A DNA stretch of 64,000 nucleotides from Morchella semilibera (GCA_009192285.1 WBVU01000003.1:186001-250000); one strand, 5' to 3'. Numbered from the stretch's first letter, positions 23,714 through 35,944 are shown. Made by a program: numbers and translations. The notes: a model not told the origin generated them from the sequence alone.

Positions 23714-24479
23714 TTACAAAAGCCATCCCACCACCAACCCTCCAATGACCACAGTGAGCAAGGTGCTCTTGTCCATGAGATAATTGGCCACAGCTCCAGA
23801 GCGAGTAGTGTATACCATGTTGAACCCGATAGTTGACGAATTCACACACATCCCCTCTGGCATCGGGTCCGCATCCTCTGGCTCCACGAACGTGATATCC
23901 GCGCACTAACCAACCATTGTCAGCACATGACACATCTCGCACCGCCCAACGTGCGGGCACTTACATTGTACAACGACGCTCCATGTAGTGCGACCTGAAT
24001 CACCTGGATTGTCGCATTATCGCCGACCTTAACACTCGCGTTCACCGGTAGCGGTACCTGTGTCAGGCAGAAGGTGCCTGGGTATGGGTTCCTGCTCGGC
24101 CCCGTCATCTGGAATACTGGTAACATAACGTTCGTCATGTTTGGGGGTGTTGATCCAAAGCCCATATTGACGTAGAAAAAGGCCGTTGGATGCCCAGCGT
24201 TCCAGCCTGGAATGATTGAGATATCACCGCCAGTTATCGGCCAGTTGGTTCGATTGTTGGTCGTGGGAATACCGGCGCCTATCACGATGTTAATTGCGAG
24301 CGTCCAAGAAGGGTACGTAGAGAAGACGCACAGGGGTAGTTCCATTGCATATCATCTCTGAGCGTGTTACCGCGCCATCCCGGATATACAATCTGGAAAT
24401 GTGCGGTTGCGAGTTGGAGCGTCGATAGCACTGTTACTAGTGCCAGTTTCCACGATGAGAGTGATGATGTTGAGAACAT
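23714..24479 (-). CDS. BIM1/X325-type copper-binding, GPI-anchored protein (217 aa)
   Basis: Three exons on the minus strand: 24479-24332, 24278-23965, 23905-23714. Introns of 53 and 59 bp restore frame exactly. Residues 1-26 form a signal peptide whose cleavage leaves His27 (HFQIVYPGWRG) as N-terminus, the hallmark of LPMO-like X325 proteins. The other two expected copper ligands are visible: His79 in NAGHPTAFF and Asp157 in LYNCADITF. Cys50 and Cys155 could form one of the family's disulphides. The C-terminus has a small-residue site (SGA) followed by a hydrophobic tail, indicating a GPI anchor. Proteins of this family, such as Cryptococcus Bim1, bind copper at the cell surface and help its uptake; they are not polysaccharide-cleaving. 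N-glycosylation sequons (NRT, NMT, NAS, NAT) fit an extracellular location. Family assignment is firm; the physiological role is inferred. Confidence 0.88.
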
Positions 24480-27446
24480 GTTTGACAGATTAGTATGTAA
24501 GACTTTGATCTTCCTCCTAATGGCCAGCCAAATATTCAGTCGAATGTACTACAGCGATATTCGGGATTTTTTTTTTTTTTTCCTTGGTGGTAGCTGCCGA
24601 AAAACGTCGCTTCAGGTCGTTGAATATCAAGACCAGAAACTTGAGAAAGAAAGAAGAGAAGGAGGAGAAATGGTGGGAGGGGGGGTGGGAGGTCGCGCCA
24701 ATATGTATGTTTTGTGTCGGTAGGGGTGAGATTATCTGATGTAGGGGATAGGAGGGAGGCGAATCGAATCGAATCGTGACTGGAGGCGGCATTATTTGAG
24801 GGGAGGGCAAATCTTGCTCGTAATGAAGTGAACTGGCATGGGGCTAGGCTCTAGTGATCATGGGTATGCACCTACTCCTCTTCTCATGAGCCTCGAATTA
24901 CTGTGCTCTCCTCTAGAAAGTGTCAACGGGATCGGCATTTAATTACGCTCGACAGAAGGAACCGCTTCTTTCCCGGCCTTTCTGTCTTTCGGACCGCAAC
25001 TCAGAGTCTTCATAGCCCCATACTTACGGCTGTCTAAGGTGTCTGTGGACACTACTGACAGTGCTCAATAGATCAACCATTCACCTGGGGTGGCGCTGAC
25101 TGAAAATCTTTTCCATACCTGGGATCGATCCAATCAACCCAATACCGAGGGAAAAAAGTGAAAGAACCCACCCGTATCGCCGTAATTAGATACACCTACA
25201 TACCTCTCCTCATCCTCCAACAGCAACCGGTAGAATTGGAGGGAGGGAGAGGGAGTATAGTAGACCCACATATACCCATCTCACAAATTCCTCTACGCGC
25301 CGGGACTAGAGCAAGCGGCTGATCTCCATTACCCCCGCAACGCATTGTGATAGGTCGAACCGTGTCTGTGATCCCTGTTTCTGGCTCTAAGCTGCATTTG
25401 CCTACATGTACCTAGGTACTCGTAAGGGTGTGAGAGATCGCTTGAAGAGACGTGCATGGCGCTGTGCAAGCATTTTTTTTTTTTCAGCAGGTACTTTGTG
25501 TTTTGTGGTACCTGCTACAAAAATGGAAGTCAATTGGAAATAATACTTTGAACTATGGTAGTACCGAGAGTGTTCCTTAAAACTATGAATCAATCAAATA
25601 TTGGAGTGTGAGAGTACATACTTTGTGTAGGTACATGTACCTTAAAGCCCTACCATCTTATAGTACTGCGATGGACTCTAAGAACTACCTACATGTAATA
25701 AATCGATATATCAAGACTTTACCCTTTCCTTGCAATGCTCATATAATGCTTGTTCGGCTGTAAGCACTGTATGCACTCTATTGTACTCTAGAGTAGGTAC
25801 AAGCACAATATAATTACCCGCGCCATGTACTCGCTTGACCCGCGTGTGCTCACGAAACACATGATAGTGGAATCATTTACATAATTTCCGGCCGAGCTGA
25901 AGCTCTAAAAGGCATCGAAGCAAGGGACGGTAGTGCCGAACCGAGACGACAAGTACTAACTACTAACTCTAACGTTAACATTAAGCTTCGGCCCGACCCT
26001 GGGCCCTGTCGACCTGGCCAGGGTCCCTCTTGAAGCGACAGCCACTTTAGTCTCAATCGCATCACATCACGTCCTCCATCAACCACAGCGGCTACGGCCC
26101 TGCCTAATGGTGTTGCGAAATGGCCAGATTTCGAACGTCTCAAAACCTCTCGCGGAACAAAGTGACAAGCTTTCTGATACCCCCCCCCCTTCTCTCCCCA
26201 CCCACCCCTTCTCGTAGGAAAAGCATTCCACGGCCGTTGAACATCTCCAAAAGCTCGGACCACAAGATGGCGCCATCAACCAACAATTGCAGCAGTTGCC
26301 CGTGGTTGCCGACCCACGCACAAGCGCCCACGCTGCTCCTGCTCCTGCTGCTGCTGCTGTTGTTGTTGTACCTGCATAGCACCGTGTGGTTGATGCTGGA
26401 GCCCGTTTTGTGTAGATCCGGAATTCGGCCGGGGGGTAGGGAAAGGCTTTCAACAAGCTGTCCGGGGGGGGGGGTTCGTTTCGTGCTCGTTTGGTAATTC
26501 TGGATTGTTATTCGGTATCTGCGGCGGTAGGTAGGTGTTGTGGGGTGCAGGCGTAGAGGCGTGAGTGAGCGTGGATGATGCTGGCTGTGGTATCCCATGC
26601 CATGCTATGCTATACCATGCTATGCTATGATACATGTATGCAAGCGTACCAATTCCGCTACATGCCTTGTGCGGTGTGTTTTGAGAATTGGTAGGAGTGC
26701 GGCAAGAACATGTACTTAACTTACCAATGTAGCTCCATACCCTCTACCTAGGGTGCCTTCCAGCTGGTACTCTGCAATGCTATGTAATCTACTATTAATA
26801 CCAAGCAAAGCTTCTTCCCCTCCTTCTTTCCACCATTCATGCATACCGGTTAATATTTACCCAACTTCATTTATCTCACCCAACAATGAGCAGGAAAAAA
26901 AAAAAAAAAAACTCGCTGAAGAAACATTGACCCTTGGAGAAGTGAGGTACCACCACCACACATAGACACCCAGCCGGTAATAATCTAAGCGAATCTTCTG
27001 ACACTATATTTAAACCTCCCACGATATATAGAGCACCGCATATATATTGTACATCATACCACGCTTCTCCAGAGCGCCATACGTTACCTCACGCGTGCGT
27101 GGGGGCCGCCAGGCACTCCCCATATATCCACCCCTCCAATATAAAAAAAAAATCGCAACCTAATAGCACCGCGCCGCGCGCACACACACAAAGGCGATGC
27201 AATAACGGGGTCACAGAAAGCTTAAATGCATGCATAATTAGAAACAGTATTCCCCGAGACAGGCCAGCCATTGAACCAAGTCATTGACAGTAACACCACG
27301 TTTCGTTCGACTCGCAGCGCAAGCGCCGGGACTGAAACCTGCCAACATGCAAGCATCCCGAGAACGTGGTCGCGGTGGTGGTGGCGAGGGGAAGATCGAT
27401 AAGCTTCTGGCTATGGTAGCGAGTCATGGGCGTAAGGCTGGCCTGG
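24480..27446. other. Intergenic, low-complexity; a Q/P/N-rich open stretch on the minus strand
   Basis: A T-run and purine-rich tracts flank the copper-protein promoter. At 26276-26635 (minus) one frame reads as a Pro/Asn-rich peptide and, after an internal stop, a Gln-rich peptide ending in a Q-run (bases about 26333-26368). An 11-G run (26464-26474) lies between them. This may be a decayed or mis-assembled gene for a low-complexity protein, but no start, domain or splice structure could be fixed. TACATGTA occurs at 25403, 25632, 25690 and 26631. Confidence 0.35.
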
Positions 27447-27501
27447 CGGGGGAGGGGAGGGGAGGGGAGGGGAGGGGAGGGGAGGGGAGGGGAGGGGAGG
27501 G
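27447..27501. repeat. (GGGGA)n tandem repeat
   Basis: About ten GGGGA units in a row on the + strand. Runs of four G spaced by one A are able to form G-quadruplexes. Confidence 0.9.
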
Positions 27502-27872
27502 TTGACTATTAATAATTTAGCGGACCCATGGCATGGGCCCTGGCTTGGAAGTGGGGAGACGAGATCGTGGTAGAGCTCGAGGTGTTGAATTCGAATGGAA
27601 CAGCAGGATAGGGTAGGATAGGGTTTGGATCTGTCTCTTGCAATTGGCGTTTGAATGGGTGTTTTCAACTAATTGCAGTACTAGGCGGCCAGTTGGTTGG
27701 TAGTAGTAGTATTAGTAGTAGGTAGTATCCTGTAGCACGTATTGTGTCCGAGTAGTACCTTGTCCCACAAACGAAGAAATTTACGAGACGGTGCGGGGAA
27801 TCACATGACGCCGTGTAGATTTTGTATCCGTCTGTTATACTGAAATCGTATCAGTCTGCATATTGGATACTA

Positions 27873-28154
27873 AAGTCCCTACCCAAAAGTTTTCGTGAAA
27901 GGGCCAATTACCACCCAAACTAGGTGGAACCAGGTTCCAAGTGTAGAACCACAACACAATTAATTATAACGATGAACAGAGGTAAAATATTCTGACCCTT
28001 GGGAGAAGCCCTTTGCACATTTTTAAATTGGTAAAAGAGGTGGGTTAAGGTGTAATAAAATATTGTAGTGGGGAACCCGTTGCTAGGTAGATTTGTATGA
28101 GTTTCGCCACTCGACTGCTTTTAGGCTTCCACGAAAACTTTTGGGTAGGGGCTT
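27873..28154. mobile_element. MITE with TACTA flanks (282 bp)
   Basis: Inverted terminal repeats of about 28 bp read AAGTCCCTACCCAAAAGTTT then TCGTGAAAG at the left and the same with two changes at the right. The pentamer TACTA stands on both sides (27868-27872, 28155-28159), which may be a 5-bp target duplication or a TA duplication inside a longer match. There is no coding capacity. Superfamily is left open because the duplication length is ambiguous. Confidence 0.75.
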
Positions 28155-28159
28155 TACTA

Positions 28160-29558
28160 GCTTGCTGTTTCATTGCACCGTGTCGCCGACGCATGGAACA
28201 TGGCATCGACCCAATCCGCTATCGTGGAGGCATGTATAATCAACAAGATCTCCGAATGTCTAGTATATAAGGCCTTGACGGTTGAGACCGTGTCTGAGAT
28301 CGAATTCATGAACCATAGACAGACGCAAGACGATGGTGGAACTCCGGAGGCGGGCCTCAAGATATTCCGGCGCCGTCGACTTAAGCTCAATGCGGTTATG
28401 TAGCTGTTTCAGTCGCCTCAAACACTCGATTGGCCAAGTACATACACTACGTTCCAATCGAAATTTAATTACCCCGGAACCGTAATGGTGAGTCCTGGAA
28501 GATATCTCTAGCTGGTAGTGGGTATGTAGTTGTGGTTGGTTAGATTGCGGTTGCTATGCTACCCAATGTCCGGAACGAGAGATCTTTATGTGGAGAACCG
28601 CCAAAGCTAAAGTACTGACCTAAACACTGCTTAGAATACTTCATCTCTGATATGATTGGATATTTCAACTCACCGACCGCATAATCATCAATTAATCAAT
28701 TGATTCATGTAGCTAACCCCTCTCTCTGTGCCTGCTACTATGGCCCACTACACCGAGTAACCCAATTAATCAACCAATACTCTTAGACAATGGATCATAT
28801 AGACCTCATGCTCATCCACCACGACAACTCCCTACTAATACCCTCATCATCATCATCACCACATATCACCGCGCGCCTCCCCCACCGAAGGGACAAAAAT
28901 CGAAATTGAAGTGTTCCAGCCCCCCTCAGTCCCGCGCTCTAGAACTCGCCATTCCACGAAACGCCCGTGCGTTTGCCTAGGCCAGCTAGCTAGACTAAGC
29001 CCTGCAAAGGACCGTGCAAAAGCCACACACATCCATGGACGTTGGAGATAGTGTACCCACCACATCAACTCACAAGTCAAAGCAGAGTTCCCACAATGTC
29101 TAGATTTTGGTACCTTGAGGTGGAGATCGGAGAGCCCCGGGGCGCGCAGGTACATTTAAGTATGGACGGCCGGTGAGAGCGATGCCTGTCAGGTACATAT
29201 ATGGCTGGGGCTATATAATGGAAGTATCCGTAGGTACGTGTAGATAAGATATGTACTAGGTGAAGTTGTTATAAACTCGGGGATATCGTATTGTTATTGT
29301 TTTTGTGAGAAACTGCTAGGTCCTCCATACGACGAAACGCAGTCGCCGGTGACAAATACTAATTAATAGTCTACTACTCTTCATGGTATATCACGATACA
29401 GAACTAGCCGTTCGAAGAATTATTGTTTTTTTCTAATTAACCAACCCAGTTTTTTCTATATAAACTCGACACCCACAAAACTTCTTTTATTGAAGTCGAT
29501 TGCGGGCTCGCAACTTCTTTCAGAATTTCCTATGGATCGAAAGTCCCCTTGCCCCATA
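28160..29558. other. Intergenic, no gene seen
   Basis: Short open frames on both strands around 28157-28457 overlap one another and have no family resemblance. The rest holds no recognised feature. Confidence 0.45.
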
Positions 29559-29641
29559 CAGCGGTGGGTAATAAGTCATCGGACGGAACGCCGCCAGAAT
29601 GCGTTGTGGTTTGTCACCCGATGACTTATTACCCACCACTG
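29559..29641. mobile_element. Miniature 83-bp hairpin element, TA-flanked
   Basis: The left end CAGCGGTGGGTAATAAGTCA and the right end are inverted copies over 24 bp with a single C/T difference. TA lies on both sides (29557-29558, 29642-29643). Only about 35 bp separate the arms, so it is a near-minimal foldback element, probably an internally deleted Tc1/mariner derivative. Confidence 0.8.
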
Positions 29642-29731
29642 TACATACAGCTTATCAAGAACTCATCCCTTGTTTCTCTCCTTGCATTCTCTCCTCCTTT
29701 ATACATTGGCACGTACGTACTTTCCCTAATT

Positions 29732-29789
29732 CTTCATCAACAGTCTGCAATCCTCCTCCTCTTCATCAACAGTCTGCAATCCTCTTCAT
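29732..29789. repeat. 29-bp tandem duplication
   Basis: The sequence CTTCATCAACAGTCTGCAAT (plus CCTC) occurs twice with a 29-bp period in pyrimidine-rich non-coding DNA. Confidence 0.9.
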
Positions 29790-31431
29790 CCTCCTCCCCT
29801 CCCTACTACCACTATCCACTACCGTCCTTACTGACCTAATTTAATATATCCCTTATATTTTACCCTGCACCCCAATGTAACGTTACTCCATCTCCACAAC
29901 CACTACCACTTGTACCACGAGTACTCCAAAAAAGGGAATACACAATATTAGTCTTTAAACCACTTCCCCCGTCCCCCTCCCCCCGTACCTGATCCAAGAT
30001 GAAGTCCACCCCCGGCAATTCTCTCAAAGGCAATATCCGGGGGATCATCTAGGTAATGGCAGCTCTGGTCCTGATCGCCAGGAAAGCGGACAATTGGGGA
30101 AGGTGCCGTGTGCGGCGCAGTGAAGAAGCTTAATTTTATTTTAACCTTTGTGTCCTTCTATGCCTCCCTTAATTTCCCCCCCTCCCCTCCCTCTCCTCCA
30201 TCTCCTCCTTCTTCCTTCCTTCCTCCTTTCTTCTTCCTTGTCCTGCTTCTTTGTTTCTTGTCCCGCACCCTTGAACATAGACATGGCCGGCTTCGACACC
30301 TCCGCCGACACTATAGTTCTACCATCTATAGTGCGTGCGGCCATATCTGCCCCGCCCCTACTCTAGTACCAGCTGCACTCCCACCCTACTTAGTCCAGTC
30401 AAACCTATCCATCCTCCTTCTACACCCCCAATCGGCAGTATCTCCTCACCAACCAAGTCCTGGTCCCAACCGCTCCGTCTCCAGCAGCTGCGGCCAAGCC
30501 CCTACGGTGAGCAGCAAGCTGCTCGTAGGGGGTGGGTACGAGACTAAGCCAAGCCCTATCTACACTTTACATCTTCCCAGCCCAGTCCAGCCTCAGGTCC
30601 AAAGCAAGTTTTAAATCCCCGACACATCCAGAAATCACTGAGGGGAATATCTCCCGCAGCACCAGATCACCCGAGCCCGAGACCGGTCCATTGGGCTTCG
30701 GGTAATGCCGGTATTGAATCCAAGAAAGGGGTTGTAATTATGCGCGTCTCATCCGGCTTCGACCAAGATAATGATCACAAAACCTTAAGCCATCAGTAAA
30801 TTACATTCACCGGATATCACTCACATTCTTTGAGGATTAGGGTTACTCACCAGTTTATTTATTTATTTATATTTCACACAATATTCACCAGTTTGCAGGT
30901 ACATACAAACCTGTGTTATCGACACTGTTGAAAATCTTGAAAGCCCCGAAAACCGCGAAACCGGAAATCCTACCAACGTTTCACCACCCCTCTATTCCTC
31001 CATACACATACCTGCCGCAAGAGGTTTCCGACACCACTTTGTGTAGCAACTGCATAATTTGGCGGAAATCTATCCTCACCGTAAGTACATGTATTCAGAG
31101 TTCCCCACAGCCCCTCCTTGCCTAATAAAATAGCCCATAACCACCAATCACCAGCTATCACTCACACTAACCACAAACGGTACCAAGACCAAGATTACTT
31201 TCAACGTTCTCCATTAATTTATATACAAGAAGCATTCCCTCCGATACAAGGGAATAACCAAAAATAACAGACAGTGATAAGAACCAACCCAAGAACCCAA
31301 TTAATCATTCAGTGTGCACCGTAACTACCCGATAATAACAAACCCTAGCCCAAGAACAATAGAGAGAAAGAAACGGCATTAAAACAAGCCAAATGCTGGG
31401 GAAGGGAAAACAGAGGGGGAAGGGGGCGGGT
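29790..31431. other. Intergenic, pyrimidine-rich, no firm gene
   Basis: CT-rich tracts (30173-30245) and short open frames. Telomere-like TTAGGG occurs once near 30837, and TACATGTA at 31086. The last part is the 3' flank of the GMC gene. No gene was supported. Confidence 0.4.
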
Positions 31432-33678
31432 CTAATCGAGCTGCCTGATGACCTGCTGACGCTTCTGGCGCTTGCCGGAGGCGGCGTGGTCGCGGAGAAT
31501 ACTATCCGCGACCACATCGGCGATAAGGTAGGCGGAAACTTGTGGGTGGTTGCTGATAGAAGGTTAGCATACGCTTCAGAAATAAAAGAGTATCATTTTC
31601 GGGCGGGGAAAGAAAACTTACTTCATAACGACCGGGATAACACTAGTGTCAGCAACCCTCAACCCCTCAACACCGACTACACGGCCCTTAGAGTCGACAG
31701 CTCTCAACTTGTCGCCGGCCTTGCCCATTCTGAGGGTTCCCATACCGTGGTATCCCTGGTCAAGACCCTTGTTCCTCAACCAATGCTCAATACCCTTGTC
31801 GGTCAACTCAATGCCGTTGATGTAGAAGCCGCCCATCTCCTCTGCCTTGAGGCGGTTCTCTTCGGCCTTCTCTGGGGAGTCCTGAATCCAGGCCGGGTCC
31901 TCTGCACAGCCCTTGAACTCCATTCCGACAAAGTGGGCAGAGAGGGTCTTGGTCTTGAAGATCTCGACAGCCTTCTTGATAGTCTCGATACTGATGCGGA
32001 CATCGTAGGGGTGTGAGAAGTACTGCGGATCAATGACCGGGGGGTCAGCTGGGTCTGATGAGTTAAGGCTGATAGTTCCACGCGCGAGATGGTTCTGTTG
32101 GAGGAGGAAGAGACGCGCATAAGAGTTGGGAGTAGTGCCTTTGGGGAAGTCCTTCCCGGGTGGCTTGTAGCCGAGAAGGTAGAAGATCTCAGTGTCGGGA
32201 CGGGCCTTGTCCAAGAAGCGGGTGCGGTCCTCATCGGACATCGCCTGCCATTCGGGCCACTGCTCACGCTCTTCCTCGGTAAACTTGATAAAGGCAACAC
32301 CGGCAGAGGCACCGAATCTGGCCATCTCACCACGGGCTTCTCCTTTACCGTTTTGGTAGGTGTCGAGCCATAGCTTCCTCTCGGCCTCAACGCGAGCAGG
32401 TTCGGAGAAGAGAAGGTTTGCAGTAGGGATTTGGAGATCCTGTTTGAAGATCGGGTCCAGGAGAACAGTGGTGTGGTCAAGCATGTTCTTTCCGACATTC
32501 GGAGAGTCGTGGACAACCTTAATACCGAGCTCTTGGAGTTCGGCTTTAGGCCCAATTCCGCTGAGGAGAAGAAGCTTCGGCGAGTCAATAAATCCGGCAG
32601 AGACGATAACCTCCTTCTTGGCAAAGACTAATGGAGTGTCAAAAATCTGCAGAAAACAAGACTAAAATGACTAGCTAGGGCTAAAACTTACACTTGCGGC
32701 CTCCTTCGACCTGAACACCGATGGCAGTTTTGTGGTCGAAAAGGATCTTCTCGACCTTGGTTTCAACTCGGACCTCGAGGTTTCTTGGGCGGATCAGACC
32801 GGCGCCGATATCGCCCTCTTCGTTGAGGCATTGGGTAGCAGAGGAGACACGGGCACCCTTGTAGATTGCCATGTTGACCAATCCGGCGCCAATGTTATGG
32901 CCGGAGTTTGTGTCCAAAGCTCTGGGGATACCTGCCTCAACGCAGCCGTCGATGAAGAGACCCATACCCGGGAGCGGGCTCTTAGGGAGAGTGTTGTGGA
33001 TGGGTCCCATCGTGCCATGGTTGGACATGTTGGGAGATGCATATTTCTCATAGGCCCTTGGCAGACCCTTTGGATCAAACGACTCTAACTACACGATGTA
33101 TTAGTACAACCCTGTTCGCGCAGATCTTGAAAAGATACTCACCCTCTTGATTCGCTCCCAACCCTCATTACTCGAGTAGTTCATATCACCAGCAATCTCT
33201 GCCCATTCATCGAAATCACCCTTGTAGCCCTTGATCCAGGCCATATAGTTGAGGTTGCTGGTCCCGCCGAGACCACGGCCTCGGTGGTACACCAAAACGC
33301 GGTCATCAAGGTGCTTCTGCGGAACAGTCTTGTACATATAATTTGTGTCTGGCCTAGCAACATTCTCGGCAAAGTTCCCGGGAATCAGCGACTTCAGATT
33401 CGGGTTGTCTGCTGGGTTGCTGGTGTTGTTGCTAAGCGTGTTCGGCCCAGTCTCCAGGAGGAGGACGGAGGGCGCATAGGCAGAGGTCGCAAGTTTGTGC
33501 GCAAGGTAACCGCCGGCGGTACCAGCTATAATTCTATTAATCCACAGATCCCTGAATAGAGAAAAGAATAGAACCTACCCCCAACGACAATGAAGTCATA
33601 GGACTCGGAATAGGCGGCGCTGAGGTGAATGTTCATTGTGGCGATCAATGCGCTAAGGAGGAATCTTGGTGTCTTCAT
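31432..33678 (-). CDS. Secreted GMC-family FAD oxidoreductase (668 aa)
   Basis: Five minus-strand exons join in frame: 33678-33579, 33525-33143, 33088-32692, 32627-31622, 31552-31432. A 22-residue signal peptide is followed by the FAD-binding Rossmann motif GAGTAGG (33-39), with family signatures RGRGLGGTSNLNYMAWIKG and SAGFIDSPKLLLLSGIGP. The catalytic His is His587 (GYHGMGT); the second active-site position falls in NNHPQ (629-633), suggesting the His/Asn type seen in choline-dehydrogenase-like members. Glucose-methanol-choline enzymes oxidise alcohols or sugars, passing electrons to oxygen or quinones; aryl-alcohol oxidase or glucose dehydrogenase are possible, but the substrate cannot be read. 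An in-frame upstream ATG at 33708 would bury the signal peptide, so 33678 is preferred. Intron 3 skips an AG after a good pyrimidine tract and uses one 19 bp later, the only choice found that keeps frame and the family pattern. The family is certain; splice details are inferred. Confidence 0.9.
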
Positions 33679-35321
33679 CGTAGATGAAGGGGCAGAAAAA
33701 GCAAACAAAAGGTCAGTTTGTCCTCGCCAATCAGAAAACTGCTGCAGGTACGAGAGAAAAGCAAGAAATATTTGTCGGTGGTGAGGGTGAGATGAATGGA
33801 GGGGGAAGCGATCTTTTAAAAGCGAATGAGAGGGGTAACGAAAATAATTATTACAAAATACACCACTCTACGTCCTGATGAGATCCAGATGGAACGGATG
33901 GACGGATCAGTGAGGGGTAAGGTAGGTAAGGTAGGTACTGTAGGTAACTCTATCGAGGGATGAGGATGAACAGCTCAAAGCTGCAAGTACTGCAAGCACT
34001 TGCAGCAACGAAGCTATACCGAACGAGCGAATAGAACAAAGAGAATATACAAATTTGCAAAAATACAACTGAACTGAAACCCGCATCCAGCAGCGTACAG
34101 CGGCGACCGGATGAACATCTCAATCTGACCAGAATAACTCTAGTCAAGGGAGAAAGAGGAGGAAAAGGGAAGAAAGAAAAAAAAGTGACCAACTCACACT
34201 TACTGTTGAGGTTTAGCTACTTGCCGGATATCTAAGTTGATGGCAATTATGGTATGCCGTATGCTGCCTGTTTTTTTTTTTTTTTTTTGACTTCCGTAAA
34301 TAGTAAAATACGTAATCAATCTGTGATTTACAGCAAATGGACTTGCTTGTATGTATCGAAATAGAAATTGTGGCGCGATAACGGTAAGTGAAGTTCGAAT
34401 TCTAGACCCTTGATGTTCCACTGAAAAGGTCTCTGATGCGGTGGGAAACAAGAACCTCGTCTCAATCAATCAATCAAAACGAGTCGGAATTTCAAAGGCG
34501 TTGTCGGGGACCTGAAAAATAAAATATGGTGACTGGTCAAAAATGCTCTTTAAGATCTATGATCGATATGCCTAAAGCAGCGGATTACTGATCAGCTGCA
34601 GTCTTCATTCCATAAATCCGGGGAAAGAGCTCTGTCCCATGAGGCATAAGCGGGTTGGGCAAGGTCAGGGAAGTAGCTTGCTGATTCGATCAACGCAAGG
34701 TACTCTAGTGACCCCGGCGGTGGGTATTTCTCTTAGCTACATACATACCTGCGAGAGGTTTTGGATTAGGACAGTTGCAGCGCGAGAAAAAAAACGCACA
34801 ACCAATCTTTTGCTTTTCTTTCTATTTCGCCGTACAGCTTGCCAGGTTGTTGTTAATGCCTGTTGCGGTGACGATGAAGACGAGACCGGGGGGTATAGGT
34901 GTATGCTCCGTCGTGGGACAATGAAGAGCAGGTGGACAAGCGTAGTAGTTCGAGTATATACTTCGCAGATAGGATATTATCGCTTTCTAGTGTTTTGTCG
35001 GCTCTTCAGGAACGTAGTAGTTGGTCCCTTTTAATTTTCCCCAAAATACGTTCAAGATGCTCTCCTCGGTACTAACATCTAAATCCAAGATCCAAAGGGG
35101 TCGTTTATGTACCCTGGATAGAGCGTCCAAACCTACTCAAAGAATATCAATAAAAAAATAAAAAAACTTCAGATAACTTCGAGACACCAACCCTAGCAAA
35201 TAAAGACCGTGCTGAATAACAGTTCCGCCAGGCTCCCTCTTATTCCCCCACCCCCGCGGGCCTTGGTATCTTCCTCCTGTGGCTTTGATTCACTTTGGTG
35301 TTTCGCTACCAGTTCCTAAAA
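33679..35321. other. Intergenic; promoter side of the GMC gene
   Basis: Holds repeated GGTAAGGTAGGTAAGG near 33916, a T18 run at about 34270-34289 and short open frames without family resemblance (for example 34639-35034). No feature beyond the probable GMC promoter can be supported. Confidence 0.4.
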
Positions 35322-35944
35322 ATGCCAGGCGAAAAAAATAACACGAGGGTTGTTGAGTCCAAGCGTTTGTAGGATTGATGATATCGGCCGATCCTAACGT
35401 ACCCCCCCCTCCCCCCCCTCTCTCTCTTGTTCCTCCTGACTTTGATTCAAAGGAATGCCGTGATTATTGAACAACCTGGAGAGAACCCTGATCTGAAAGC
35501 AACGCAGGGGATAGACAGGCTTTTTGTAAGACCTCAGGCCCTCTAGAGGAGCTTAAAGAAAAGTTGACCAGTATTTTATCAGTTGATGAAGATCCTGTCA
35601 GCTGCGAAGGCTACTCGTCCATAGCCCGATCTCAAGGAAAGTTGAAGAAGTTAGAGAGGTATATTTTCTCTTCATTATACATCCAGTCTACATGTATCCT
35701 ACACACTTTGGGTTCCAGAAAGGGGAGGTCCTGGATAGTGGTAACATCTGGCCTGGAGAAATCCGTTAACCGTGACATTGGCACTGCGAATCAGCCTGGC
35801 GTATGTCCAGTGAGGAGTGGCTATGCTGCTGACCTGCGTTTTAAGAGAGGGGGAAGGCCCAAAAAAGCAGGATACCGCAAGAGAACCGTGTTAGGCTGTT
35901 TAGAGTACGAGCACGTCAGACGTCAATCAAGTGGATTGGGCTGA
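35322..35944 (+). CDS. Candidate unrecognised gene, possibly decayed
   Basis: An ATG in good context (CTAAAAATGCC) at 35322 opens MPGEKNNTRVVESKR. A fungal intron follows at 35369-35452: GTAGGA, a C/T-rich tract, CTGAC branch, CAAAG end. It splices in frame to exon 2, whose frame ends at a TAG at 35544-35546. From there another frame continues with coding-like sequence (LEELKEKLTSILSVDEDP...KLKKLER), and a possible 60-bp intron at 35659-35718 (GTATAT...TCCAG) joins an in-frame last part ending at 35944 with a GRPKK AT-hook-like motif. The two halves are one frame apart at CCCTCTAG, so either a small indel or sequence error broke the gene, or a splice was missed. No domain was recognised. If real, it is the only gene between 34 and 52 kb. 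Confidence 0.35.

Noticed and set aside
31393-32665. Long plus- and minus-strand frames inside the GMC gene (31393-32016, 31803-32624, 32732-33088)
   Set aside because: All are other-frame shadows of conserved GMC exons.
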